From the IMG/VR virus record IMGVR_UViG_3300023179_000189, positions 1 to 43,860 of that record: a stretch of 43,860 nucleotides of DNA. One strand, 5' to 3'. This DNA comes from a virus. The notes beneath the pieces are model-generated. The model had not been told where the DNA came from. It did no database searches and worked only from the letters and a program-made list of their open reading frames with translations. Of the stretch, positions 8,300-18,098 are shown one piece after another (within the stretch, counting starts at the first letter, position 1; every line of letters starts with the position of its first letter). A program made the position numbers and the translations under genes.

Positions 8300-9205
8300 A
8301 TGTCTATTATTGTAACAGGAACTATTCCTACTTCATTAAAGCCCGGTATTACTACTTATTGGGGTTCTTACACAGAAGACGATCTTTTAGCCGCTAAATT
8401 GGTTAAAATGTCAACTACTGACGAGCAATTCGACAGAGACGTATTGGTAAGCCCTTTTGGTCTTTTCAATCCTAAAAACGAAGGTGCTGGCGTTTCTTAT
8501 GATTCAATGACTCAAGGATACGTTTCAACCTACAACCAAAGAACTCGCGCTTTGGGTTTCCAAGTTTCTTGGGAAGCTCGTAAGTTTAGTAAGTATCTTG
8601 ATGTTGTTGCTAAAGGTAACGAATATCTTTCTTCTTCTCTTCGTGAGACTAAAGAAGTTGACGTTGCGAATCTTTTCAACAATGGCTTTGATTCAAACTA
8701 CACTTTCGGCGATGGCAAGAAATTCTTTGCTACCGATCACCCAAGCCGTGCTGGTACTTTCTCTAACACTCTAGCAACTCCACAAGATCTTTGCGAAGAA
8801 GCTTTAGAAGAATTATGCACTCAAATCAAAGAAACAAACAACGACAGAGGAATCAAAGCAAGAATTAAACCAATTCTTCTTCAAGTTCCTCCTGCTTTGA
8901 TGTTTGAAGCTACTCGTATTTTAGAGTCTCAACTTCGTGTTAATACCGCAAATAACGATATTAATGCTATGAAATACATGGGATTGTTCTCTGAAGGCGT
9001 TGTTGTAAATCCTCATTTAACTTCAGATGATGCTTACTTCATTAAAACTGACGCTCCTGAAGGTGCTAAAATGATTACCGCTGTTCAAGGCGAATTTAGC
9101 AACGATGGCGCTTTCGAGTCTGGTGACGAGAAATACAAAATGATGACCTCTTACGCTATCGGCGTGACTGATCCTCGTGGTTACTTCGCTTCTGAAGGCG
9201 TTTAA
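8300..9205 (+). CDS. major capsid protein (HK97 fold)
   Basis: 301 residues. Motifs typical of HK97-fold/gpT-like capsid proteins appear in order: LFNNGFDSNYTFGDGKKFF then ATDHPSRAGTFSNTL, then KPILLQVPPALMFEA, RILESQLRV, NDINAMKY, and a C-terminal YAIGVTDPRGYFASE. Codon use is GC-shifted and pyrimidine-ending relative to the ejection genes, consistent with high expression. A hairpin follows the stop (9235-9253). The GroES-like protein upstream is probably its folding partner. Confidence 0.88.
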   Translation: MSIIVTGTIPTSLKPGITTYWGSYTEDDLLAAKLVKMSTTDEQFDRDVLVSPFGLFNPKNEGAGVSYDSMTQGYVSTYNQRTRALGFQVSWEARKFSKYLDVVAKGNEYLSSSLRETKEVDVANLFNNGFDSNYTFGDGKKFFATDHPSRAGTFSNTLATPQDLCEEALEELCTQIKETNNDRGIKARIKPILLQVPPALMFEATRILESQLRVNTANNDINAMKYMGLFSEGVVVNPHLTSDDAYFIKTDAPEGAKMITAVQGEFSNDGAFESGDEKYKMMTSYAIGVTDPRGYFASEGV

Positions 9206-9234
9206 TTCCTTTAACTGTTGTCCTATTGGGTAAA

Positions 9235-9253
9235 AGGGGGTGAAATTCCCCCT
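9235..9253 (+). other. G5/C5 hairpin after the capsid gene
   Basis: AGGGGG and CCCCCT form a 6-bp stem with a 7-nt loop in the 69-bp gap behind the capsid gene. No T run follows on the plus strand, so it is not a classical terminator. It could stabilise the 3' end of the capsid message or partly stop RNA polymerase. Confidence 0.45.
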
Positions 9254-9274
9254 ACAACTAAATTTATACATATT

Positions 9275-9973
9275 ATGCCAACTACAAATTTTACTAAAGG
9301 CGTTAATAACATTACCGCTCAAAACATTTTGGGACAAATGATCCAATTAGATCCAACCCAAATGCACACTTACTTTAACGATTTTGACTCTTATGCTGCG
9401 GCAGATTGGACAGTTACCGAAACTCAAGCTGGCGCAACTCAAGCACTAACTAACGTTGATGGCGGCGTGCTTTTGCTTACTAACTCAGCAGCAGATGATG
9501 ATCTAAACGCTTTGCAAAAAGTTGGTGAATCATTTAAATTTCAAGCAGGCAAAAAATTGTATTTCAAAGCAAGATTTGCAGTTTCTGATGCAACTCAATC
9601 TGATTTAGTTATTGGTCTTCAAATTACTGACACAACTCCTTTGGCTGTAACCGACGGTGTTTATTTCAGAAAAGATGACGGCGATGCTAACCTAGACTTT
9701 GTTGTTGTTAAAGATTCAACTGCATCAACTGCAACTGCTATTACAACCTTGACTGCCGCAACCTATATGACTGTGGGTTTCTATTATAACGGCGTTGATG
9801 AAGTTGTTTATGCCGCTTCAACAAATAGCAATAATCCAACAGTTCTTGGTAAATTAGCAATAACTAACCTTCCTGACGATGAAGAGCTAACTATCTCTTT
9901 TGGTATTCAAAACGGCGAAGCGGTAGCTAAAACTTTGTCTGTTGATTACGTTTTTGCAGCTAAAGAAAGATAA
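9275..9973 (+). CDS. probable virion structural protein with a jelly-roll-like region
   Basis: 232 residues from ATG 9275. A TTG at 9218 in frame would add 19 residues, but these would be translated through the 9235-9253 hairpin, so the ATG is preferred. The sequence DWTVTETQAGATQALTN, then LYFKARFAVSDA and TDGVYFRKDDG, suggests a concanavalin/LamG-like beta sandwich seen in several phage head or neck proteins. Exact role unknown. Confidence 0.6.
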   Translation: MPTTNFTKGVNNITAQNILGQMIQLDPTQMHTYFNDFDSYAAADWTVTETQAGATQALTNVDGGVLLLTNSAADDDLNALQKVGESFKFQAGKKLYFKARFAVSDATQSDLVIGLQITDTTPLAVTDGVYFRKDDGDANLDFVVVKDSTASTATAITTLTAATYMTVGFYYNGVDEVVYAASTNSNNPTVLGKLAITNLPDDEELTISFGIQNGEAVAKTLSVDYVFAAKER

Positions 9974-9987
9974 ATTAGGAGCAACTT

Positions 9988-10635
9988 ATGCGTAGAATAG
10001 AAATAAACATGGATTTAGCCAATGTTGATGATGATGGAGTTTTCCAAAATCAGACACTAGGTGGCGCTGGCAACTTTACTCTTAACGGGGCTGAAGTTGT
10101 TAGTGGCGAATGGGTTACGCCAGATCTATTTGCTAAAAAAATTGGTTTTGCTTCAACTGGTAATATTTCAGGAGTAAATTTTACTGTTTCTGGCTATCAA
10201 GACAAGAATAAAACAATTCCTATTTCTGAAACTATTGCTGGTCCAAACAACAACACTGTAAAAACAACGAATTATTTTTATTCAATTCAGAGTATTTCTG
10301 CAAGTGGAGCTGTTGGCACTAATACCAAAGCCGGTACAGTTGACGAAGCTATTTCTAAAATAATTCCTATTAAAAGAAGTTATTCCGATAGAAACGAAAG
10401 ACAAGTTGGGTTGACTTTTATTGTAACGGGAACCATTAGTTATACTGTTCAGCAAACTAACGATGATATTCAAAGTTTAACTGATAGAAATTTTAATTGG
10501 TTAAACCATGATGATTCAACTTTGATTAATGCTACTACTTCTAAAAACGGAAATTATATTGTTGTTCCTCAAGCAATGAGAGTTAAAATTAACTCTTATT
10601 CTTCTGGTGCGGAATTGTTAATTCAGGTAAACTAG
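9988..10635 (+). CDS. phage structural protein, 215 aa
   Basis: A beta-rich 215-residue protein with a good AGGAGC ribosome-binding site 9 nt before the ATG. The internal pattern SGVNFTVSGYQDKN then ETIAGPNNNTVKTTNYFYSI matches a small structural protein common in podoviruses and siphoviruses, found near the capsid gene. It ends in TAG, unlike most neighbours. Function unassigned. Confidence 0.65.
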   Translation: MRRIEINMDLANVDDDGVFQNQTLGGAGNFTLNGAEVVSGEWVTPDLFAKKIGFASTGNISGVNFTVSGYQDKNKTIPISETIAGPNNNTVKTTNYFYSIQSISASGAVGTNTKAGTVDEAISKIIPIKRSYSDRNERQVGLTFIVTGTISYTVQQTNDDIQSLTDRNFNWLNHDDSTLINATTSKNGNYIVVPQAMRVKINSYSSGAELLIQVN

Positions 10636-10636
10636 A

Positions 10637-10852
10637 ATGGATTACAGAGTCATTTGCGATAGAACTGGTTTTAAAAAATGGCGATCAGAATGCCGTCTCG
10701 AATGGGACGGCAAACTGGTTTGGAGTAAAGTTTGGAGAAGGAGACAACCACAAGACACCCCAATTGTTTATCCAACTCCTCAACCAATACCTGACGCTAG
10801 ACCAGAGACAACGGACAATTTTATTAACGTGCCAGTGCCTAATTACGATTAA
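10637..10852 (+). CDS. small conserved phage protein, 71 aa
   Basis: 71 residues with the layout DYRVICDRTGFKKWRSE, a WDG motif, R-x-PQDT and a proline-rich tail. This layout is familiar from small proteins in the head-to-tail region of many phages, whose function is unknown. It starts 2 bp after the previous stop, so translation is probably coupled. Confidence 0.7.
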   Translation: MDYRVICDRTGFKKWRSECRLEWDGKLVWSKVWRRRQPQDTPIVYPTPQPIPDARPETTDNFINVPVPNYD

Positions 10853-10854
10853 AT

Positions 10855-11202
10855 ATGAAACCAATCAAAATTGACGATTTCCATTATTTAGATAGCAATT
10901 ATGTTATTGGCGATAAAAATTACGAAGTCCAAGATTTAATTAAAGCAGCGGAAGGTTTAGAAGAATTTGATCTTCCACTTGCTGGCGTTAATATGAACCA
11001 TGCTCTTTGCCAAGCAACTTTAACTAGTTTTCTGTACCATTGGAAAAGAGTTGAAAAAGCAGATTTAAAATATCCAGTTATTATTGATTCAACTGGTTAT
11101 ATTTGCGATGGTTGGCATAGAGTAGCAAAAGCAATTTTAGAAGGTAAAACAACAATTAAAGCAAAGCGACTAGAAGTAATGCCAGAACCATTTAAAGGAT
11201 AA
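10855..11202 (+). CDS. ParB/Srx-like fold protein, 115 aa
   Basis: The C-terminal half contains KYPVIIDSTGYICDGWHRVA, a ParB/sulfiredoxin-like core in which a D/E-G-x-H-R turn follows a beta strand; here it reads DGWHR. Such small phage proteins are often called ParB-like, but a nuclease activity is not implied. It starts 2 bp after the previous stop. Confidence 0.65.
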   Translation: MKPIKIDDFHYLDSNYVIGDKNYEVQDLIKAAEGLEEFDLPLAGVNMNHALCQATLTSFLYHWKRVEKADLKYPVIIDSTGYICDGWHRVAKAILEGKTTIKAKRLEVMPEPFKG

Positions 11203-11205
11203 ATT

Positions 11206-11304
11206 ATGAAAAAAAAACCAATAAAATCAGAAAAAAAATCAATGAAAAATTCAATGAAACATATGGCAAAGTGCGGAACCAAAAAAGGCGGCAAGAAAAA
11301 ATAA
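11206..11304 (+). CDS. very small lysine-rich protein, 32 aa
   Basis: ATG to TAA, 32 codons, about half of them lysine. AAAGGA lies 6 nt before the ATG, a good ribosome-binding site overlapping the end of the previous gene. A basic peptide at the end of the head cluster could be packaged or bind nucleic acid, but that is inference. A strong terminator follows at 11374. Confidence 0.55.
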   Translation: MKKKPIKSEKKSMKNSMKHMAKCGTKKGGKKK

Positions 11305-11373
11305 TTCTTGCTATCTAAAAAATAATAATAATAGTTATTTTGTTGTCTGTTTTTCCTTAACGGGCAATTCAGG

Positions 11374-11417
11374 GCTTGTAGCTACACTGTCCAAGGTATT
11401 AGCTACAAGCTTTTCTT
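11374..11417 (+). terminator. rho-independent terminator
   Basis: A perfect 11-bp inverted repeat (GCTTGTAGCTA / TAGCTACAAGC, loop 15 nt) is followed at once by TTTTCTT. It ends the head-gene transcript. The recurrent TTGAGTAAATG motif begins 10 bp further on (11427). The rest of 11305-11373 holds nothing I can name. Confidence 0.85.
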
Positions 11418-11441
11418 AAGTAATATTTGAGTAAATGATGA

Positions 11442-12002
11442 TTGATAATAGAAGAAACTCAAATAGACATGGTCGAGCCATCAACAATTTCAGATGAAAA
11501 TTTAGTAGAAAAAGTTGAAGATAGCAATTGCTTCAATTTGCCTGTAATGGCAACCAAATATAATAAAGATGTTTCGGTTTTATCTAATATACAAAAAATA
11601 GAATTAGCAGAATATTACCTCAAAAACTATTTTGAAGGCACAGAGCAAGCTGCAAAAGAACTCCCACTAGAGCATTTTATCTGCAATAACACATATACTC
11701 GCCAAATAACCCTGCCTAAAGATATAATCCTAACTGGCAAGGTTCACAATTTCGATCACACTAGCATTTTGTCCAAAGGTGAAGTAACGATTATGACTGA
11801 CGAAGGAGTCACTCGCATAAAAGCCCCTGCAACATGGATTTCAAAAGCAGGTACAAAGCGCTTAATATATGTCCACGAAGAGACTATATGGTCGACTATT
11901 CATCGTAGCGAAAACACACTTGTCGAAGACCTAGAAAAAGAAATGGTGCATGAAAGCGATTTGTCTTGGATTAATAAAGAAATTTTAATAGGAGATAAAT
12001 AA
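11442..12002 (+). CDS. cupin-like phage protein, 186 aa
   Basis: The central part (TLPKDIILTGKVHNFDHTSI, then SKGEVTIMTDEGV, KAPATWISKAGTKRLIYVHE) reads as a small beta-barrel cupin. This type is common in podovirus genomes near the ejection genes, and its role there is unknown. The frame opens at TTG 11442; an ATG at 11469 would remove nine residues, and the start is not settled. Its TAA overlaps the next ATG by one base (TAATG). Confidence 0.65.
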   Translation: MIIEETQIDMVEPSTISDENLVEKVEDSNCFNLPVMATKYNKDVSVLSNIQKIELAEYYLKNYFEGTEQAAKELPLEHFICNNTYTRQITLPKDIILTGKVHNFDHTSILSKGEVTIMTDEGVTRIKAPATWISKAGTKRLIYVHEETIWSTIHRSENTLVEDLEKEMVHESDLSWINKEILIGDK

Positions 12003-12736
12003 TGACTTACGCAGCAGTAGCAATAGGTGGCGCAGCATTAGTTGGTGGCGGCATGGTGACTCAAGGATATTACGCGAATAAATCATCAAAAAGAGCAGCA
12101 AAGGCACAAGGAAACGCAATGAATGCTTACCTTGCAGAAATGCGTAGATCAAAACAAGCAGCTATTGGTTATCAACGCCCTTACGAAGAGGCAGGAAGAA
12201 GTGGATTAAGTTTATTGCAACAATATCTTACTGGCGATCCTGCGGCAACACAAAATCGCCTAGAACAATCACCAGGCTATCAATTCCGATTAAATCAAGG
12301 TCAAAATTCAATTCAGAATCTATTAGCTTCAAAAGGCGGTCTAAAATCAGGCGCGGCAATGAAAGCTCTTGAAGAATATGCTCAAGGTACAGCCTCGCAA
12401 GAATTTGGCAATCAAGTTGGATATTTACAAGGGCTTGCTGGAATTGGACAAAATGCATCAATAGCAATGGGTAATTATGAAATTCAAGCTGGCGCTAATA
12501 TGGCTAATGCTTCTCAGCAAGGAGTCCTAGGGCAAGGAATGGCTATGGCTAATAGAGATGCTCAAATGGGAAATATTATTGGTGGCGGAATGAGTCAAAT
12601 TGGAGGAACTGCGCTAGGTATGGCAATGTTAGGCATGGGTTCACAAAATCAACAAAATACTTATCAGCCGAATGGAGCTTCAACAGGGGCTTATGACAAT
12701 ACTAGATTAAACGCAACGTATCCATCACTTAGATAA
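12002..12736 (+). CDS. DNA ejection protein (P22 gp7-like position)
   Basis: 244 residues. The N-terminal hydrophobic glycine-rich segment AVAIGGAALVGGGMVTQGYY is followed by RRSKQAAIGYQRPYEEAG and a conserved-looking SPGYQFRLNQGQNSIQN, LASKGGLKSGAAMKAL, QEFGNQVGYLQGLAGIGQ block. This block is characteristic of DNA transfer/ejection proteins of P22-like and Bcep22-like phages. Such proteins leave the head with the DNA and help build a channel across the envelope. It is the first of three consecutive ejection-type genes. Confidence 0.8.
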   Translation: MTYAAVAIGGAALVGGGMVTQGYYANKSSKRAAKAQGNAMNAYLAEMRRSKQAAIGYQRPYEEAGRSGLSLLQQYLTGDPAATQNRLEQSPGYQFRLNQGQNSIQNLLASKGGLKSGAAMKALEEYAQGTASQEFGNQVGYLQGLAGIGQNASIAMGNYEIQAGANMANASQQGVLGQGMAMANRDAQMGNIIGGGMSQIGGTALGMAMLGMGSQNQQNTYQPNGASTGAYDNTRLNATYPSLR

Positions 12737-12740
12737 TAAA

Positions 12741-13919
12741 ATGCCAGAATTAATTCAACAACAAACCCCAGATTATGTAGGCAATATTCTTAAAGGCTAT
12801 CAGCTTGGTCAGTTTGGTCAGCAAGCAAAAGCTAACCAGCTACAGCTTCTTGCTGCCGAACAAGAAATGGATATTAATAAACAAAAATTTGCACAGACTC
12901 AAGCTGAAAATATTTTATCACAAACAGCCTCAATGGGCGATCAAAACGCCCTTCAAAGACTTGCTGGGTTAAACCCTGTTCGTGCGGAAGGAATAAGAAA
13001 GCAACAAGATTATAATGACGTTCAAGGAGCTAGAGTTTTAGAGGCTTTTGATACTTTACCACAATATGCTCGTAATCAAAAAAGATGGGAGCAAATGCAC
13101 GAAGAATATAAATCTGCTACTGGAAGAGAATTGCCTTTGCCAGCAAATTTTCCATCAGAAAGAAACGATCCAGCTATAGCTGAATTTAATGCTTTAAAAA
13201 CTCGTCTAAAAGGCAGAGAACAAGATTTAAAAGAACAATATCAAGCTGCACAAATTAAAACTGAAGGTTTCCAACAAGCTAAATATGGCGTTGATATTCA
13301 GAAAGGTAGACAAGACCTTCGTAAAGGTGAAATTGAATTATCTATTGCCGAGCAAGAAAATGAAAACATGTCTAAACTAGGCTTAAATCCTACTGCATAT
13401 AAATCTTACCAACAAAATGTAGGGCAAAATTTAGCAGATAGAACTAAGCCGCTTTCTCAAGAAAGTGCAAAAGTTGTTAGTCTTGCAGAAGGTGGCTTAG
13501 ATATTGCTGCTCAATTAAAAGACCAATTTTTTAATCCAAAAACAGGTGGTTTTGAAAAGGCTAAATTTGGCAGAGCCGCAGCTGGATCAATTTTGCCGAA
13601 TGTTATGGCTAGTGAAGACGCACAGTTTCTTGAAACAAGGAGACAAAATTTATCTGATTTAGTTGGGCGTATGCGTTCTGGCGGGGCTATTAATAAAGTT
13701 GAAGAAAAAAGATTTTTAAAATTAATTCCTAGGTTTGGTGACGAAGAAGAAACTGTTAAATATAAGCTAAATCAATTAAACAAAGAGTTTGCCGCAGTAA
13801 AAGAAGCGATGGATCCATATGGCGTGAGAGGAACTGATTATAAAAAACAAACTCTATTTAATTCTGTGAAAGATATGTCAGATGAAGACCTTCTTAATTC
13901 TTTAAGTGGGAGCAATTAA
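12741..13919 (+). CDS. probable ejection (internal virion) protein
   Basis: 392 residues, helical and rich in Q, A and K. Long heptad stretches (about 15-60 and 150-215) occupy the N-terminal half, and a more globular C-terminal part contains DAQFLETRRQNLSDLVGR and GGAINKVEEKRFLKL. Composition and position between two other ejection-type genes suggest a P22 gp20-like role. Its stop overlaps the next ATG (TAATG). Confidence 0.65.
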   Translation: MPELIQQQTPDYVGNILKGYQLGQFGQQAKANQLQLLAAEQEMDINKQKFAQTQAENILSQTASMGDQNALQRLAGLNPVRAEGIRKQQDYNDVQGARVLEAFDTLPQYARNQKRWEQMHEEYKSATGRELPLPANFPSERNDPAIAEFNALKTRLKGREQDLKEQYQAAQIKTEGFQQAKYGVDIQKGRQDLRKGEIELSIAEQENENMSKLGLNPTAYKSYQQNVGQNLADRTKPLSQESAKVVSLAEGGLDIAAQLKDQFFNPKTGGFEKAKFGRAAAGSILPNVMASEDAQFLETRRQNLSDLVGRMRSGGAINKVEEKRFLKLIPRFGDEEETVKYKLNQLNKEFAAVKEAMDPYGVRGTDYKKQTLFNSVKDMSDEDLLNSLSGSN

Positions 13920-16879
13920 TGAAGCCGAACCAACTAGAACTTATACAAGAAGCCAATCGCAGAGGTATTTTACCAGCTGATAAAAAGCCTTTATATGATG
14001 AAGCTGTTAAAAGAGGTTTAATTAAAGACCAAAGCCAACCAGAAATGTCAATGGGCGAAGCAGCTTTTACAACTGCAACAAACCCTTTTGGTTTTGGCGA
14101 TGAAATAAAAGCTGGAATTGCTGCTGGTGTTGCTAAAATATTTGGTGGAGCTGCAACAAAAGATATTGATATTGGTGATTTATATAGAGAAGCGAGAACT
14201 GCTGAAAGAGCTAAACTAGAAAAAGCTAGACAAGATCGCCCTTTTACTTCTTTTGCTGGGCAAGTATTTTCTGATGTTGGTATTGGTGGAAAAGCATTAG
14301 AAGCGGCTAGGTTAGCTGGTCAGGGATTTGGAACTGCTGTAAAAGGTGGAGCTATTTTAGGTGGCTCTAGTGCTTTAGGTGAAACTGAAGACTTAACAAA
14401 CATTCCGCAAACTTTAAAAGATGTTGCAACTGGGACAGTTGTTGGCGGCGTAGTTGGCGGAGCAGTCCAACAAGCTGCTCCTTATGTTGTTTCAGGAGCT
14501 CAAAATGTTGCTTCAAAAGCTAAAAAAACTAGTTCTTATGTTAAAAATTTATTTACAAAAGATACTGCTGAAGAAGTTGGTGCAAAAGCAATGGATCCAG
14601 AATCTGCAAAATTAGCTTTAAAAGAATTGTTAGATAAACCTAGCGATAAACCTTTGACGGCAGTTGATATTCAAAATCCCGAATTTAAAACTTTTGCAAG
14701 AAGTGTTGTTAATAAATATCCTCAAGCAAGAGAAATAGTTAAAGATTTTACAGAAGGAAGAAACAAGGAAGCTTTTACTAGAATAAATAATGATTTAAAA
14801 ATTATTTCTAAAATAGACAATGCCGATGATTACACCAAACAAATTAGCGACACACAAAAATCTTTAGCTTCTCCTTTATACGCAGAAGCGGAAGCCGATA
14901 GAACAATGGTGCCTAAATTTGAATTTAAAGAAGTTAAAACAACTACTTCTCCGCAAACTACGACAGTTTCCGAAGGTGTAAAAAGTTTTAAAACTGATTC
15001 TTCAACAAAAACTAAAACTGATTTTATTAATAAATATAATCTTCAAAGTAAGTCTAGGGATGTTGAAAAACCATTAGTTTCTAAAGAAGAAAAAGAATTA
15101 TTTAAACAAGGAAGGGGCAGTTTTGAAGGCTCTAGCAAAGAAGAATTATTTAATATTGCTGATAGATATAAAACTGCTACCCAAGATTTAAAAAAATATG
15201 CTCCAAAAAGTCCTTTGCAAGTTATAAAAGAATTAGGAGGTATTGCCGATTATCAGGGAGAATTAGCTTCTTTGGGAATTACAAATAAAACTTTACCGGG
15301 TTTATTAAGAAAAGAAGGTACTGCGGGAGTTGGAATTGATGATGTTGGGCAAAAACTTTATGAAGCTGGCTATTTTAAAGAAAGACCAAATGTAAATCAA
15401 GTTTTAGATTTTCTTGATAAAGAATTAAGAAACGCCACAAAAGGCAATAGAGCAACAACTTTTTCTGAAAATATCACAAAATACAATGAAGCTAAACAAT
15501 TTTTAGATGAAGCCAATTCTTTAGGAATAAATATAGACGCTATTAATAAATTAAAAAAAATAACCCCACAAATTTCCAAAACTGGCGTAGCTGGAATAAA
15601 AGCTGGATCATCTTATGATAAACGAGATTTATCTAAAAAAGGAATTGAAGAATTTCAAAACACCTTAAGAAAACAAACAACTAGAATTGAAGAAGGTGGC
15701 AAAATAGTTAATGTTAGAAAAGAAATTACTAATCTTAATCAAATGTCGCCAAAATCAATGGAATTAGCTAAACAACTTGATGAATTAGAAAATAATCAAG
15801 TATTTCAAGAAACAAGAAATAAAGCTAAACAATTTTTAAATCCTGATGCTCTTGATAATTCTATTGAAACATTGCACGCTACAAGAGAAATGTTTGATGA
15901 TAAAATTTCCGTAGCTATTAGAAATGGGCAAAACAAAGAAGTTAGAAGATTGTCAATTTTAAGAAACAAGGTTGATAATATTATTGGAGAAGTGTCTCCA
16001 ACTTTTAAAGAAGCAGATAATGTTTTTAAACCTTTGGCAATAAGAAAAGATGCCGTAGAATTTGGAAAAGAATTTTCAAAATATGAACCTTCTGAAATAA
16101 TAAAAAAGGTAAATGAATTTACTTCTAAATCTGGCTTAAAAAGACAGGATATTTTAGATGATATAAAAGTTGGGGCAAAAGATACAATTGTTAAAGATGT
16201 AGAAAAATTAATAAAATTTGATAGTTCTAATATACCAACAGAAATTCAAATAAAAAAAATAATCGAAAATAAATTTAAAAGAGATCAATTAAAAACTTTT
16301 TTAGGTGAAAAAGATTATAGAGAATTTATTGATAATATTAACAAAGAAGCTTTGTTTAATAAAGCTATTAAATCTTTAGGATTAAATAAACCAAGCACTC
16401 AAGAAGAAAGCACAAATTTTATTTTAAGAGCTTTTAATGGCTTAATTTCTTATGCTACAAGTAATTTTGGTAAATATGCAGCAATAACAAACGCAGCAAA
16501 AGCTGGCGAACAATTTTTAGTAAAAAATTATAGAGGTTTAAATCCTGAAAATGCTAAAGAAATTGCTAAAATCATTACTAATAAAAATGCCTCAATTAAA
16601 TATCTTGAAAATATTATAAATAAAGCATCTAAAAAGCAAAAGCCTTTTGTTTTTCAAGCGGTTACGGATTTAAAACAATTAGATAAATTTTCTGGGATAG
16701 TTGCTGCAAATACTTTAGATTTTGGCATTGATGATGCCAACGCAGAAGAACCAAACATGTCTCAAGATCAAATCCGCCAACAACTTTTACAGCGTCAAAA
16801 AGAACAACCAGTATTGATGCAAGGTATCAATCCTGAACAAGAAGCTCAAAAAATTAAAAATCGTTATTATAGAGACTAA
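13919..16879 (+). CDS. large ejection/internal virion protein, 986 aa
   Basis: The longest gene here. Residues 1-50 resemble short N-terminal helices seen in phage internal proteins. Residues 130-200 contain Gly/Ala-rich hydrophobic helices (GTAVKGGAILGGSSALGE, GTVVGGVVGGAVQQA) suited to membrane insertion. The remainder is long, charged, helical and very rich in Lys, Asn and Ile. It sits third in the ejection set, where P22 carries gp16. No lytic transglycosylase motif is evident. The DNA is visibly more A-rich than in the head genes. Confidence 0.7.
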   Translation: MKPNQLELIQEANRRGILPADKKPLYDEAVKRGLIKDQSQPEMSMGEAAFTTATNPFGFGDEIKAGIAAGVAKIFGGAATKDIDIGDLYREARTAERAKLEKARQDRPFTSFAGQVFSDVGIGGKALEAARLAGQGFGTAVKGGAILGGSSALGETEDLTNIPQTLKDVATGTVVGGVVGGAVQQAAPYVVSGAQNVASKAKKTSSYVKNLFTKDTAEEVGAKAMDPESAKLALKELLDKPSDKPLTAVDIQNPEFKTFARSVVNKYPQAREIVKDFTEGRNKEAFTRINNDLKIISKIDNADDYTKQISDTQKSLASPLYAEAEADRTMVPKFEFKEVKTTTSPQTTTVSEGVKSFKTDSSTKTKTDFINKYNLQSKSRDVEKPLVSKEEKELFKQGRGSFEGSSKEELFNIADRYKTATQDLKKYAPKSPLQVIKELGGIADYQGELASLGITNKTLPGLLRKEGTAGVGIDDVGQKLYEAGYFKERPNVNQVLDFLDKELRNATKGNRATTFSENITKYNEAKQFLDEANSLGINIDAINKLKKITPQISKTGVAGIKAGSSYDKRDLSKKGIEEFQNTLRKQTTRIEEGGKIVNVRKEITNLNQMSPKSMELAKQLDELENNQVFQETRNKAKQFLNPDALDNSIETLHATREMFDDKISVAIRNGQNKEVRRLSILRNKVDNIIGEVSPTFKEADNVFKPLAIRKDAVEFGKEFSKYEPSEIIKKVNEFTSKSGLKRQDILDDIKVGAKDTIVKDVEKLIKFDSSNIPTEIQIKKIIENKFKRDQLKTFLGEKDYREFIDNINKEALFNKAIKSLGLNKPSTQEESTNFILRAFNGLISYATSNFGKYAAITNAAKAGEQFLVKNYRGLNPENAKEIAKIITNKNASIKYLENIINKASKKQKPFVFQAVTDLKQLDKFSGIVAANTLDFGIDDANAEEPNMSQDQIRQQLLQRQKEQPVLMQGINPEQEAQKIKNRYYRD

Positions 16880-16882
16880 ACT

Positions 16883-18082
16883 ATGGCACAAAGATTCTAC
16901 GAACCAATCGCAAGAATATTCACTAACGCAGGAGCTGTTGGTGTCGGCTACAAATATTTTTTCTATCAAACTGGAACAACAACGCCAGTTACAACTTATC
17001 AAAATGCTGGCTTAACTGTTGCAAATACAAACCCAGTTTTATCTGACGCAAATGGTCGTTTTCCTGAAATTTGGTATTCTGATTTATCTCAATTAAAACT
17101 TATTGTTAAAGATTCTTCTAACAATACTATCGAAACAGTTGACCCAGTCGGGGAAACTGACGCCGCCGTTTCTCTTAATGATTTTGATGTTCGTCCAACT
17201 TCTTATTGGGGTTTAACTGCTGGCACTTCCACAGCTTATACTTTAGTTGCTAATCCGACAATTAGTGCTTATAATAACACTCAAACTTTTGTAATTCAGC
17301 CACATCTTGATTGCGGAAATAGCCCAACTTTAGCAATTGATGGATTATCTGTTTTAAATTGGAAAAAATATACACAACAAGGCACAAAAGTTGCATTAAA
17401 AGCAAATGATTTAAGAGCCAGCCAAAGATACTTTTGTATTAATGATGGCGTTGATATTGTTTGCTTAAATCCTTCTTCTTTGCCGATTCTTTCTGGCTCT
17501 GCGACAGCTTTAACAATTGCAACTGGAGCCGTAACTTTAACTAATAATTCAGGCTCTTATGTTTTAGATACCGAAGGAGCCGCTGCTACTGATAATTTAG
17601 ATACTATTAATGGCGGACAGGATGGACAGGTTATTTATGTTAGATCAGCAAATAGCTCTAGGGATATAACGCTAACCACATCTGGAAACATTGTTCCAAT
17701 GGGCAACGTATCTAATAAAATAAAAGATACTAATATTGTGATTGGGTTACGCTATGATTCATCACTAAGCAAGTGGGTAGCAATATCAAGCAATGAATTT
17801 ACCGTCTCCACATCTGGGAATGGTTATACATATTTGCCAAATGGAATGATTGAGCAATGGGGTTTTGAAACGGGAATTGGACCAACATCAACCAGAGCCG
17901 TCATTTTTCCAATTACATTTCCAACGGCAGTCCGAAATATTGGTGTCACCTTGTATCATACGGATACTATCAATTCTGATCCATTGACTGTTTTAGATGG
18001 TACACAAACTACCTCCGGTTTCTCAATAAGAAATAGTAATTCTGGTACCAAAAATGCTTATTGGCAAGTAATAGGGTATTAA
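16883..18082 (+). CDS. tail fibre/tailspike protein
   Basis: 399 residues. The N-terminal ~90 residues (YFFYQTGTTTPVTTYQNAGL, then DANGRFPEIWYSDLSQLKL, then TVDPVG) are the head- or tail-binding adaptor found on many podovirus spikes. The middle is beta-rich. The C-terminus (YTYLPNGMIEQWGFE, VIFPITFPTAVRNIG, ending YWQVIGY) matches the gp53-like receptor-binding tip domain of tail fibres. The gene after it encodes a DUF4376-like fibre-associated protein. Confidence 0.85.
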   Translation: MAQRFYEPIARIFTNAGAVGVGYKYFFYQTGTTTPVTTYQNAGLTVANTNPVLSDANGRFPEIWYSDLSQLKLIVKDSSNNTIETVDPVGETDAAVSLNDFDVRPTSYWGLTAGTSTAYTLVANPTISAYNNTQTFVIQPHLDCGNSPTLAIDGLSVLNWKKYTQQGTKVALKANDLRASQRYFCINDGVDIVCLNPSSLPILSGSATALTIATGAVTLTNNSGSYVLDTEGAAATDNLDTINGGQDGQVIYVRSANSSRDITLTTSGNIVPMGNVSNKIKDTNIVIGLRYDSSLSKWVAISSNEFTVSTSGNGYTYLPNGMIEQWGFETGIGPTSTRAVIFPITFPTAVRNIGVTLYHTDTINSDPLTVLDGTQTTSGFSIRNSNSGTKNAYWQVIGY

Positions 18083-18098
18083 TTAAAAAAACAAAACA

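Noticed and set aside
9218-9274. TTG start giving a 19-residue extension
   Set aside because: It would be translated through the post-capsid hairpin; ATG 9275 fits better.
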